Under the pieces are notes generated by a model that was not told the DNA's origin, did not search any database, and saw only the letters and a list, made by a program, of their open reading frames with translations. DNA of 64,000 nucleotides. It comes from Choanephora cucurbitarum (lineage: Eukaryota; Mucoromycota; Mucoromycetes; Mucorales; Choanephoraceae). The DNA lies in contig JAIWNI010000066.1 in NCBI GenBank assembly GCA_025331435.1, positions 92,030 to 156,029 of the forward strand, given 5' to 3'. Below, one piece after another: positions 46,235 to 57,076 of the stretch; position 1 is the stretch's first letter, and each line of letters begins with the position of its first letter. Position numbers and translations under genes: made by a program.

Positions 46235-46724
46235 ATGAGAAACAACAGGGCTAGATTAGAGTCAGCAAGTACTGCTATTAGCGCCATACCTTCAACTATT
46301 GTTATGTATGTAGTTACAAAAAAGCTTCCACTAAAAAAAGAGGCAGATGCTAAAGGTACTATAATTGGTCATTTTTTTTTAAAATTTATCAACGAGCTTC
46401 TTGATGTAGTGAATATGGATGAAAGCACAAAACAATTCTAAATAGTCCTTGGGAATGCGTCTATTCATAAGCCTAAGCCCATGATTCACAAAATCAAAAG
46501 TAGAGGTCATAGAATCATGTCCTTGCCACCTCATTCACTCGGGTTGAGCCCAATTGAGCAGTTTTTTGACTGTTCTTAAGGGTAAAATGAAGCGCGATGA
46601 TAGAGGAAAATTTATCTAGCAGCATTGCCAACACATGTAATGATGTGCTTACTAGCTATCCTTATGGTTTCTGTAGACATTCCAAACGATATATCATCAG
46701 TTGTTTGAACAAGACACCCTTCTA
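46235..46724 (+). pseudogene. Tc1/mariner (IS630-like) transposase, C-terminal catalytic half, broken
   Basis: Contains the remains of a DDE domain. GNASIHKPKPMIHKIKSR replaces the expected DNA(x)IH, so the second catalytic Asp is Gly. RIMSLPPHSLGLSPIEQFF carries the family's proline turn and final Glu. In another frame the C-terminal piece NDVLTSYPYGFCRHSKRY follows, ending near 46724. At least one in-frame stop (46439) and two frame changes are present. It cannot be the other half of the fragment at 33.9 kb as a single split copy without a large rearrangement. Confidence 0.75.
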
Positions 46725-47395
46725 GGCTTCATATTCCCATACGGCCAATTGCGTGATGATATCTTTTACGTCAAGTCAATTTAACACTTTTTTTCAAGAA
46801 AACGGCAATTTTGATAGACTTGACTGTAAAATTCATTTGAAAAGAGGCAAGTCTTAACTGCTACTTGAACCAACTATAAATCACATCGTAAGATAAGCCT
46901 TTCATCTCTTTTCACCTCATGCCATATAGTTATCTTTTATGATGATCATCTGTCAGAAATAGTCGGTAATAAATGTGACTCAATCATAAAGAGCGCCTAC
47001 TTCTGAATCTCTCACACAACTGCAATCGTGCTTTCATCCCTACTTAATGTTTATGCACTATAAAAAAAATCCATTTTCATATGACTTCACTGAAATTGCT
47101 ATAAATACTTACAGCGTGTGTTTTTCTTTTCTGTTTCCTTTTTTCCTCGTTTATTTACTTTCTACGCCAAAATGACTTTACATTACATTCTAGCATTTCT
47201 GATATTCCTGAAACTAGTAGTAACTTTAATTAAATACAAATCAAAAAAGAAGAGCACATAGAACAATTGAAACAAGTAACTTCTATGAGAACAGTCATGC
47301 CATTTCCATATTTAGTACTTTTTTATCTACTCAAAAAAAAATAAGTTTTCTCTCTCTCTATCTCTCTCTCTCTCTTTTTTCTTCCTTATATAACT
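46725..47395. other. intergenic leader region
   Basis: No gene. The first part may belong to the Tc1 remnant. The last 60 bases hold a CT-rich tract (47350-47376) directly before the next start codon, probably its promoter or 5' leader. Confidence 0.5.
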
Positions 47396-47844
47396 ATGTC
47401 AGGTAAAACACACGCTTATTTTATGTCTACAGTTTGACTAATTTTTATTTTACACAAGACATATTATTAAAGCGCTCTCCGCCTGATGATCTTGATTGGA
47501 CAGCCACGATTATACTAGTAAGTTGAAGAGAAAACAGTATATACAGAATAACTCATGAAACACAGTATATTGTGTTGATTCTGCTGGGTATTGGCATGTG
47601 CTTTTGTCTCCATAGAGCCAATAGGTTGATACCCAACCGATTCAGTTTCCCTCTTATGGAAAGAAGAGGACCCTTTGATCTTGGTTCAGAAGAAGAAGGA
47701 TTACTGAATCAATACAGCGATGTAGAAGACGATCATGATGCTGAATTAATTGACAATCTAAATGCACTCCGAATTTCAAGAAGATATAGTGATGATGAAG
47801 ACGAAGAAATGGATCACAGTGACTCTGAGCGTGTAAATAACTAA
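47396..47844 (+). CDS. small single-pass membrane protein, uncharacterised
   Basis: Three exons. ATGTCAG is the first (7 nt), an intron ending ACACAAG follows, then ACATATTATTAAAGCG and so on (MSDILLKRSPPDDLDWTATI), then an intron GTAAGT...AACACAG into IVLILLGIGMCFCLHRANRL. One transmembrane segment (about residues 21-40) is followed by a basic patch and a long acidic tail (NALRISRRYSDDEDEEMDHS). About 114 residues. The topology could be N-terminus out, acidic tail in the cytosol. No family recognised. A pyrimidine tract sits immediately upstream of the ATG. The tiny first exon is inferred from frame and splice consensus. Confidence 0.65.
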
Positions 47845-48332
47845 AACAATAAAATTGTATATGTAGCAGCTATTAATGCAGCCTGCTTTATTTTTGGGGT
47901 GTTTATAATCAAATGGGATTTTTATATGTATGTGGCTTACTTTTTAAGGATAACCAAAAATGCCTCTGTTTAAGAAAAAAGTCTCTCCCTTTTTTCTTTT
48001 TAAGAAACAAGGTAAAAAGAAAAGGTACACTTTGAGACTATGGCATCAGAAAGAGAAAAGAAGACCCAAAAAAACAATGGAGAAATCAAGCCTTTGATTG
48101 ACTCTTTTTCTTTTTGGGTGCCTTGATTGTGTGTGTGCAATTTCATTTTTCGCACTTTAATTTTTTTTTCACCTTTTTTTTATCCTTTTTTTTTAACCTT
48201 TTAAAAGAAAAAAAGACTTGACAAGAGTCTTTTTCTTTTAGATACAAATAAGAAAAGTAAGCGAGATGGTAATAACACTAAAACAGAAAGAAGTCGATCA
48301 ACTAAAGAGAGTAAGGGTTGTTAGTGGACGAC
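47845..48332. other. intergenic, A/T-tract-rich promoter region
   Basis: Dense alternating runs of A and T (48000-48240) and no frame of interest. It is the presumed promoter of the casein kinase gene. An ATG at 48266 is followed at once by a stop-rich frame. Confidence 0.5.
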
Positions 48333-49131
48333 ATGAGCAGTGGTTCTGACAGTGATTACGCAAAATACTGGATTGACTGGTTTTTAGGAACCAAAGGCAA
48401 TGAATACTATTGTGAGATTGATGAGGAATACATCTTGGATCGTTTCAACTTGACAGGTCTTAATGCGGAAGTACAACGTTATTATGCCGAGGCACTCGAT
48501 ATGATTACTGATAATTTAGGTACATCTCTATACCCATATACAACTCAAAATGCTGATCATCGTCTATATTAGATGAAGATCGATATGATGATAATGCAAG
48601 AGATCAAATTGAAAGGACAGCACGTCACTTGTATGGTTTGATTCATGCTCGTTTTATTATCACCACTCGTGGTTTAGCAAAGATGGTAGGGATAAGAATA
48701 AAAGTTGATAAGAAATAAGCTCATGCTATCAAAACTAGCTTGATAAATACAAGAAAGCAGAGTTTGGTAGATGTCCTCGCGTACTCTGTAATCTTCAGGC
48801 TCTCTTGCCTGTAGGTCTATCTGATACACCTGTCAACAAGACTGTCAAGCTATACTGTCCTCGATGTGAAGATATCTATAACCCCAAATCTTCTCGTCAT
48901 GCTTCTATCGATGGTGCCTATTTCGGTACCTCTTTCCCTCACATGTTATTCCAGGCACACCCCAACTATTTGCCTACGAAATGCATTGAACGATATGAAC
49001 CTCGTATCTTTGGCTTCAAGATTCATCAGATTGCTGAACAGCATAGATGGCAAGACCGTGCCAGAGAAGAATATGAAAGAAAGTTAAAGGAGAAGAAAGA
49101 AGAAGAAGAGAAAGCAATAGATTTAGCTTAG
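48333..49131 (+). CDS. CKB1: casein kinase II regulatory (beta) subunit
   Basis: Three exons. The N-terminus [20 protein letters not shown] and [20 protein letters not shown] are the conserved first helices; the acidic loop is [12 protein letters not shown], and [19 protein letters not shown] follows. The zinc ribbon that mediates dimerisation uses CPRVLC and [26 protein letters not shown] and [15 protein letters not shown] complete the core, followed by a charged C-terminal helix ([14 protein letters not shown]). The beta dimer stabilises the CK2 tetramer and directs substrate choice. About 230 residues. Start chosen at the Ser-rich methionine; no upstream ATG stays in frame. Confidence 0.95.
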
Positions 49132-50436
49132 GTTCCAAAAAAAAGTAATGACTGCTCTTTTCCCTTTATAATATACACTATTCGTTTATACTGTTCAATA
49201 AACTTTTTTTTTTCAACATAGACAGAGAAAAAAAATATTTTAAACAGAAAACAGAATTTATCTGTTTAAAGAAAAGTAACACGATGTTTCTTAGTTTCAC
49301 AACTGTAAGGCGATTAAACCCTGCTCTCAGTTTTGGCTTAACAATTAATATCATTAGAAACACAATAAATATATAATCTTTTTTTATAATTCTTTTGGAC
49401 CAAAAAGTCAATTTTTTTAAAGAGAAAACCATAATTCCTCCCCTTCTCTCCTTCCTGTTCCTAGAACTGAGAAAGAAATGAAAGAACATCATTCTGAATA
49501 GGTTAGAGCTATTTCTTTATAACCACGAGGATACACTTGTTGCCATTACAATCACTTCAGACAGTTCAAGCTCTTTTGTTGAGACTATTTTATGGTATCT
49601 CTAGCAACACATGTACCACGCTTATTTATCTCTGCAGTTGATCTGAACCAAGTATAGCCGTCAACTGTTTGTTACTATAACTTCATGATCATTGGCAGAT
49701 AGATGCTATACAAAAAAAAATAGATTTTCAACAGAAAAAAATAGAAAAAAAAAGAGATAGTGAAGTCGCTTAAATTTCTGTAAAAGAAACTTTTTTTTCT
49801 AATTAGAGTACGCATATTTAAAAGCCAGGTTCTTACCTTTTATAGGCTTATCCTTGACCTTTTTTTAACTGATTGCACAAGGCGAAGGTTTAACTTTGGA
49901 ACACTTCACGATCTGTTAATAAATCACATAATGCCCATGCTTATATTAGGGAGAATACAATCTCTTCGGAGGCCTTTTTTTCCCCTTCAGCCACACTCTA
50001 TTGAGTGAAACAGAAAGAAATTAAGGAGAACTGTTATGACCTTTTTACTGTCAATGACTATCTCTTTTTAGAGATGAATTTACTAAGCAGAAGAAGATAG
50101 TGTATCCTTGTATTACCTTTAATTTGGCCACTTTAGTCACTCTATATTAGTTTATGGTGTCACAGAAATCTAATTATTGTCTTATGTATGCATTCGGGAT
50201 TGAAACACGAAAAGGTATTTAAGCAAGTATTTTTTCCTTTTTCTTCAGGTCAACCTTGATATCTTTTTTATCTTTCATACTCTCTCTCTCTCTTCTATAT
50301 TACTCTTTCCATTCCCTTCTAACTAGTTGCCTTATATATACAAAAAGTATATATTTATACAACCCAATTTATCTCAATTATAGACTTACAGCGTTGATCG
50401 CCCATCTTCCTTATTAACTTCTCTAAAGATCAACAA
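49132..50436. other. intergenic, nothing recognised
   Basis: A 1.3 kb AT-rich stretch. The minus-strand frame at 49178-49492 is low-complexity and not supported. The final 150 bases are pyrimidine-rich with TATATA sequences (near 50333-50356), a likely promoter of the secreted protein gene. Confidence 0.5.
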
Positions 50437-51114
50437 ATGAAGCACACCAGTATCTGTACTATCTTATTTGTCCTCTGCTCTTCATGGATGACCACCATGG
50501 CTGCTCCACTCGATAAGCGTGGCATTAAATCATGTTACAACAATGTCTTGATCACCGAATATTGGATCCCCAAAGAAGGCGACAAAGACATGCTCAATGA
50601 CGGTCAATTGGTCACCTTAAGCGGACCAAAGACCAAAGCCCTCAAGACAGTAAATGGAAAGACAATTGCTAAGGTCTCTCAAAAGACATACGAAAAGTTT
50701 CAAATGGAAGGTACCGGTCTCCTCAAAGACGGTGTCATGGTCAACCTCGATAGTGGCAAGAACTCCTTCATCACTTTGGATCGTAAGAAGACACCTTATG
50801 GCTTAGGTACCGACAGTGGTAAATTGACTCCCTGGGTCAGTGTAGCTGTCAATGATGTCAAGAAGGGCACCAAGCTCTATATCAAAAAACTCGATGGTCT
50901 CAAGCTGCCTAACGGTAAAGTACACAATGGCTGTGTACGTGTAGATGATGAAGGCTGGAGTATGAGTGGTTGCCACATTGATTTCTTTGTCTTACAATAC
51001 TCTGCCTACAAAGATTTGTCCAAAAAGCTTCCCAACAAGCTCAAGGCTGTTCAAAAGAATTGTGTCATTAAGGACTATGTAAACCCTGCTACCAAAAAGT
51101 GGGCTGTTTTGTAA
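50437..51114 (+). CDS. secreted protein with a double-psi-barrel/3D-like C-terminal domain
   Basis: A single exon of 225 residues. The signal peptide (MKHTSICTILFVLCSSWMTT, cleavage around AAP) is followed by a KR site (LDKRG) that suggests Kex2 processing. The mature part begins SCYNNVLITEYWIPKEGD. Later ITLDRKKTPYGLGTDSG, WVSVAVNDVKKGTKLYIKKL and GCVRVDDEGWSMSGCHIDFF resemble the 3D/RlpA-like beta-barrel, with the Asp pair (RVDDEG and CHIDFF) where such domains place catalytic acids. Four Cys could form two disulfides. Extracellular cell-wall or protease-inhibitor roles are known for related fungal proteins; the substrate is not evident. GC-richer with biased codons, hinting at high expression. 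Confidence 0.75.
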   Translation: MKHTSICTILFVLCSSWMTTMAAPLDKRGIKSCYNNVLITEYWIPKEGDKDMLNDGQLVTLSGPKTKALKTVNGKTIAKVSQKTYEKFQMEGTGLLKDGVMVNLDSGKNSFITLDRKKTPYGLGTDSGKLTPWVSVAVNDVKKGTKLYIKKLDGLKLPNGKVHNGCVRVDDEGWSMSGCHIDFFVLQYSAYKDLSKKLPNKLKAVQKNCVIKDYVNPATKKWAVL

Positions 51115-51213
51115 ATTTGATTAAAAAAATTTTTTTTTCTTGATGATTCTGTATATTTGATGAAATAAGAGGTGTTTTTATTTATTTATTTTTTGGTGAT
51201 AAAGCTATAAAGT

Positions 51214-53268
51214 TTATAAAGATGGATCTATGACGCACACTTCAGTTTCTTCTTGATCAGCTTGGTGATTGGTATTTTGCTGATAATCAAGAAGTTCCTT
51301 ATATCTTTTTAAAAGCTGTTGTAACAATGTTCTCTTCTTGGTCAACACATGAATACGCTCTGTTTTGGTCTGATTTTTGTTATAATGAGTTGATTTGGGA
51401 AGAACTGTATGCTTATGTTCATCTGCCAACAACGTCTCTTCCAACCGATGTATTGTGGGTGCAGCTGCTTTAATACAGATAGGCGCAATCTCAAGTGTAG
51501 ACCAGGCCTTGATGATACGCGGACCTTGATCAGATAATGTCTTGAGACGATCCAGTGTTGAGGGTGGTTTAGGATTCAGACTAGACCGTATCCGTGTAGG
51601 TGGCATTAAGGAAAGTGGAGGAGATAGAGGAGATGGCGGTGAGGGGATAGAAGATATCTTTTGTTTTTGTCGACCATAGGTCCTTCTTGGTCTCCTCAGG
51701 GGCCATTCATGGTTAAATATTTTATAGTGACGATAACAGCGAGCACAACGCAAGTTATTTGTCGAGTCCTTCACTATCCCAAATTCATCTGCATAGTCAC
51801 AACAGCGCACTTCATTCAGATGTCCCTTTCTTAGGACTCTGGATCTGTCATTGCTATCATCATTATCGTCATCAGATAGATCAGATTGGGCATCCATCCA
51901 GTTATAAACTCGGCTCATCTTATCCAACTCTTGCCGTGACCAATTGAGATCAAACAGTTTTGCCTTCTGTGTCTCGCCCTGTTTCTGTGCCTCGCCCTGT
52001 TTCTGTGTCTCGCCCTGTTCTGGTTGTGATAGATCAACAGAGGATGGACTGGCTAGTTCTAGGTTGGTTGTTTCTTTTAATGCCTCAGCATGCTTTGCCC
52101 GTTTCGCTTGACCCAATACAAAATAATCTAAACAGGCGTCAATTGGTTGCTTGTATCCATGTCTAGGCTTACCTTTATAATTGACTCGTTTCCTTTTACG
52201 TATACTTCTTCTGGCATTCCCATTTTCATCCAAGGAAGATTCACCTTCATCTTCACTCTGTTGAACTGAGAAACTACCCTGTTGAAGCCTATCCTATAAA
52301 AGTTAATATCGTTCTCTTTTGATCTTTTGATCTTTCTCCTGGCTTACCTTTCACATGAACAACATCGACATTCGCAATTGTATTCACCAAAGTAATGTTC
52401 AGCATAAAACACTGTCATTTCCTCACCACATTTAATATCACGCTCAACTCGAAAAGTAATGGCATTCTGACCAATCAAGATAAACTGTATCATGGCCATC
52501 AGTACACTATGGCATCAAGAAATCAAAAGCTTCTTACCGAACAATTGGCATCACAATCATGATTCATAAAGCGTGCCGGTCCAAGAAAGAGACAAGAACA
52601 TTTCTTTCGAGTCGATACCATCACACTGAAATCACGACCCTCTCTTTTCAATTTGGCATCGTCTTCTGCTGTCAATTCTGCAATGGATCCAAGACAATGT
52701 CTAACTTGTTCACCTGCCTTCCAATCTCTTGTAGCCACAATACAGGCTTCCATTTGGCCTGTATATCGTTTTGTTGAACTGACCTCAAATCCAGCATTGG
52801 GCAAATACCTATCAATAGATCAGTCTGCCTGTCTACTTGGATCAAATGCCTGTACACACTTTACATAGCAAGATATCGTTTCATATGTTGTGAGAATTCA
52901 GTTGCTTGTTTCAAAGGTAGATCACGTACGAAATCTTTAAAATAAGGAAAACTATAGAACGTTAGATCGTATCCTACCCCATCATCTACTTGAACCCATT
53001 CTATCCCTCTCCTCTTCCTTTCTTTTTTTTTTTACTTTTGAAAAAATAAAAAGAATTACTCTAAAAAAACTGCAGCTGACTGACGTAGGCCATCACCGTT
53101 GACATTGGGAAATAGTTTCTCTCGCAAGACATCAATCACTTTTTGTTGATCTACAGTGGCACCAACGAAATCACTGTTCATTCGTAACGTATTGAACCAC
53201 AAATACAAACTATCTACAAAATAGTTTGCAAGCATATCATCGTAACGAGATAGAACACCAAAGTCCAT
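51214..53268 (-). CDS. SET9: histone H4-K20 methyltransferase, Set9/Suv4-20 type
   Basis: Exon 1 starts MDFGVLSRYDDMLANYFVDS and covers the helical N-terminal domain. After an exon with ATEFSQHMKRYLAM come the SET segments: YLPNAGFEVSSTKRYTGQME, CIVATRDWKAGEQVRHCLG, FLGPARFMNHDCDANC (catalytic N-H-D-C), NAITFRVERDIKCGEEMTVF and the Cys-rich zinc-binding post-SET (FGEYNCECRCCSCE). A long C-terminal region includes a basic part, a tandem QKQGE(T/A) repeat coded by 18-bp units (about 51965-52020), a Cys-containing segment (VRCCDYADEF, LRCARCYRHY) and a C-terminal helix. This enzyme marks H4K20 for DNA-damage and heterochromatin functions. The exon 1 to 2 junction was placed by domain continuity. 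Confidence 0.9.
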
Positions 53269-54867
53269 GATGTCTTAAAGGAGGTAAAAAAGACGATTTC
53301 TTTTTTTTTTGTATGACTACTACAAGTAATTGATACACCTTGTTTTTTTTTAAGGTAAGCCAAAAAACAACGCGTTTTAAAAAAAATTAAAAAAAAAAGC
53401 TTATCCTGAATGTCTGACATTTGATGGAACAATCATGAGTATTAAAATTAGAGTGTGTGTTATTTTGAAGGAAACTCTTTACTGTCTAATTCCCTTTCTA
53501 TGATCTATTTGAAACTGCCTCTGAAATTAGGCTAGTTATCAATTTCCTTGCAAAAAAAAGCATAGCTAACGTGATGAAATAAGTATAGCAAGTGTTCGTC
53601 ATAAAGGAAAATCAACAGACAGTGCATCATCCTGCTCTATCAGAATAGTTATATATTATGTTAATATACATCAATTGCTCTATCTAAGGGTGTCAAAGTT
53701 CCTGAGAAGTGCTACTTTGAAATTAGATAGTGCCTTAGCACTTGAAACAATTTCCATTCTGAAGGCTGACTACTCTCAAAATGAGCATATCCTTACATCA
53801 AACACTTTTGAATTGAACGATTGCTGCATAGACTACATGCGATTCACAAGGATTTCCTTAGTTTATTTTCTCTTTCGCAAACCTCATACAGTCCTTATTT
53901 TTACTTATTCAAGGTTCAAAAACTAAGACAGCAAAGAGGTCGTAGTTATGCTTAGTTCAAAGAACAATCAGTTACATCAACTGTTGTCTACAAAAAAAGT
54001 GATTACATTAACACTGTTCAAATATGCTAAAACGAGAAGTTTATGCATAAAATTGGTATGAGGATTTTACTTAAATAGTTGTGTTTTATGTTATTTAGTT
54101 TGTGTTGCTTACCAGCTGTTACAGTCTTATCTTCTCGTCTTCTATTTTAGTAAAAGCACTGTATTGTAACAGATTGTATCAGGATAGTTGCATTTGTACT
54201 GACACCCGCTCTGTTCGTTTGCAGCAATATATATACAAGTTTGGTTACGCTTTGATAAAATTAGACGCATTTCGTTTGCCAAATCATTTCCTTGTTTTTT
54301 CTTTGTTGATAGTTATTGTTAATGTAGCATAATGGCTTTAGCTAAGAACAAACAAGAAGTACGCCGCAATATCCCGTAGCTTAGTTGACACAAAACAAAC
54401 AACAAATCAGCAAAAATATATGCTTTGTATTTTATTCAATGCTAATTGTCTTTGTGTCATTCTAAGTTCTTACTAACAGAACTCTAAATGCAGAAAAGAA
54501 GAATGGCTTCTAAAGCCGGTAAATTCCTTCTAGGTTTGCATAGCTGAAAAAGCTTATTTGTTATTGCTGTTGTTGAGATACGCAACGGTTCTTTCACACC
54601 AAAGTTATGCTATGAAAAGCATCCATACATTCATCAAACAATCCTATTCATAATAGGTAGAGGGAGAAGATAATCTTTTCTATCACAGACATTAAGTAGA
54701 TGCCTTTGACATAGGTCAGAGGTAAATAGTTGCTTTCAAGCCTATATTTTTTGTTGATATGCTTATGTGGCAATGATTAACAAGAATCTACCTTTTGTTT
54801 GGAAAGCTACAACATAATTTAGATTATGATTTTCGATTAGAGCAACTGAAGAGACAACCGGTACCAG
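53269..54867. other. intergenic, nothing recognised
   Basis: 1.6 kb of AT-rich sequence with short chance frames (for example plus 53675-53926 and plus 54102-54332). No element termini were identified until the small MITE at 54868. Confidence 0.5.
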
Positions 54868-54968
54868 TTAACTTAGGTGAGGGAGTGGGTCAACCTTCTA
54901 CTCCCTCTCAACTCGCTCCTTCAAAAGGAAATGGCGGGATAAAACGAACTCACTCTCCTTTGAGTTAA
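54868..54968 (+). mobile_element. ~93-bp MITE flanked by TTAA, copy 1
   Basis: TTAA at 54868-54871 and again at 54965-54968 flank a 93-bp unit. The unit begins CTTAGGTGAGGGAGTGGGT and ends with an imperfect inverse (ACTCACTCTCCTTTGAG). TTAA duplication is typical of piggyBac-type and some other DNA elements. A second copy in inverse orientation lies 322 bp downstream and shares the core CTCAACTCGCT. Confidence 0.65.
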
Positions 54969-55282
54969 CTGATGGTTGTTTCAAAGAATTAGTCAGTACC
55001 AGCATTAGACCTGATAAAGGTAAAGTAGACAGCAGAGAAGGTTTTGAAAGCTTAATTTACGAGGCATCCTTCGGCTACAAAGTCATCAGACAGATTCTTA
55101 CAATGGAAATCCGTTGAGTATGTTTATAAGTACATATGTACTGCACCCAACAAATTTACTCGTCTTTGGGTCAACAGTTGAGCAACTACATCCTTAAGAT
55201 GAACAATTGAGTGTTTAGGATCTGATATATAGGTTGGTTTATTCTGTAAACACAGTCAAATTTAAAGGAATATATTGAGCGG

Positions 55283-55381
55283 TTATCTCAGAGGGGAATG
55301 AGATCATTTCCTCCCGTGGCTTCCTCCCGAGGAAGCGAGTTGAGGGGAATTAAGAGGTTGACTCACTCTCCTCCAAATTAA
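55283..55381 (-). mobile_element. ~91-bp MITE, copy 2, inverted relative to copy 1
   Basis: Read on the minus strand, TTAA is followed by TTTGGAGGAGAGTGAGTCAA and the shared core CTCAACTCGC. The other side is bounded by TTAT on the plus strand (55283-55286), an imperfect match to the TTAA duplication. It contains an internal direct repeat TTCCTCCCG. Confidence 0.6.
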
Positions 55382-56099
55382 TCAGCGAATTGCATTCATT
55401 TGGCTCAGAATTGTTAAGCGTATGTCAATGTACTCCCTTTGAAAATTCATATCCTTTGTATCGAAATCTTTTTGCTTGTAGATAGGTATCCAAAATAGTA
55501 CCAAAAAAGCATGAATAAACCCAGTTTTCAATAATAAACAAGTATTTTAGAACTTTGTTTGACTCTAATTTGCTCAAAACACAAGTGAGCTTTTTCTTTT
55601 TTTTTGCCGAAAATACAAACTATACCTTCTTCACACCAGTTATTTCTGAATTCCCATACTGCATACAACTTCTTTATGCATTTTCCCTCGAGCAGGTGAT
55701 TGGCCAGTAAGACTTTCCCCTTTCTAAGAATTCCATATATACAGTGTGAACCGAAATAAGCTGTGGATTTACAAACTCCGGATTTGATTATGCAACTCAT
55801 TGTTCTTTGTTGGTCTTTCATCACTCTTTTCTTAATTATGGCTCAACCTCGTCACTATTTTAGTTCTGCTAAGAAGGCTTCTTTAACCGCTTTTCGAGTA
55901 GTCTTGGGTCGTATGAAATTCAACTCACACGTCACAACAATGAAGCCAGCTCTGAAGCGAAGACACCATGAATCGCGTTTAGCTTGAGTCAGAGAAGACG
56001 AAGACCATGATAAATACCTTTGATAGATAGGTCATCATAAAGTCTAGGCTTCGACTTGATTGAAAATGTTGGGGCTTATCTAGGAAACCATCCAAGTCA

Positions 56100-57076
56100 A
56101 TGAGGGTATTGACCTTACTCTCACGCTCATCTAGAGAGGGTTCTGAAAAAAAATAGTACAAGCTCTTGGAAATGACGAGCATTGGGATACTATTGACAAT
56201 GGCTCATTGAATGCCAAGTTTATATACAGTTTTTTCATCGCCATGTATGTACAACATTTTCTTTGAAATATACTAATGTCTTTCTTTGAACAGGAACACA
56301 CTATTCTATCAGCAGATATCATTAGAAGCAAATGAGAGCATGTTCAACCACAGGGCAATCTGGCCAATCCTCTCATTAGCAATCGATGATAAGACCAGCT
56401 TCTTTCCCGGAGAGATAGAGTTGTCGGCAAGTAGCGAAAACTACAATGCTGACGCTCTCATCAAGTACAGTGAAGTTGAGATCTGTGTTCTGGAGACTTC
56501 CGGCCGTTACAAGCTAGAAGATAAGGCGCGCTTTGGCTATGATTACGTGAAGGGTGCTTTTGCTCTGCTTTCAATGATAAAAGCCATCTACAAAAAGTAT
56601 CGCTTTGCAACAAAGGAGACAACAGTTGAGTTGCGCGTGCATTTTGTACACGCTAGAGGTAAGCCACGATAAGAAAACACAAAAAGGAACATGCCTTTGA
56701 CTGTATAACAGGTACCAAGATGCATCTGTGGTCGTTGGAGGCTCCCTTCGAAAACACATTTGTCATGCAGAGAGTAGCTTCTACTGAAATCCCTGCAATA
56801 GCCAGTGATAGTAGCAGCATTCTCAGTCTGGGCAATTTTGCTTGGGCATTAAAGGTAAGATGTAAAAGAAAGCAAAAGGGAAATGAGCAATACTCATAAC
56901 GTTTATTGTTCTTGTAGCAAATCGTAAGCAAGACAAGTAAAACATTGGACAAAATGGCTGAAGAACACGAAGCAGAACTGATTTCGGTGCAGTTTGGTGA
57001 AGAGAAACAGCCCGAAGACTTGTATTCGATGGTTGACAAGGAGATAGTAAATCAACACCTTGCTTCAATTCTCTAA
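56100..57076 (+). CDS. member of the gene B family (uncharacterised), probably with a 5' frame break
   Basis: Certain exons: up to 56244, 56294-56658, 56712-56854 and 56918-57076. The protein reads IVQALGNDEHWDTIDNG, FFPGEIELSASSENYNADAL, VEICVLETSGRYKLEDKARF, YDYVKGAFALLSMIKAIYKK, LRVHFVHARGTKMHLWSLEA and ends IVNQHLASIL. The two 3' introns sit after HARG (phase 1) and after WALK (phase 0), the same places and phases as in gene B after LVDG and FRVK. VEICVLETSGR corresponds to VEVFVVEVKAPGR, so the possible active-site Lys is Ser here. Upstream, joining to an ATG at 56100 requires a one-base slip in an A8 run (56146-56153), so the 5' end may be broken or mis-modelled. Confidence 0.6.
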
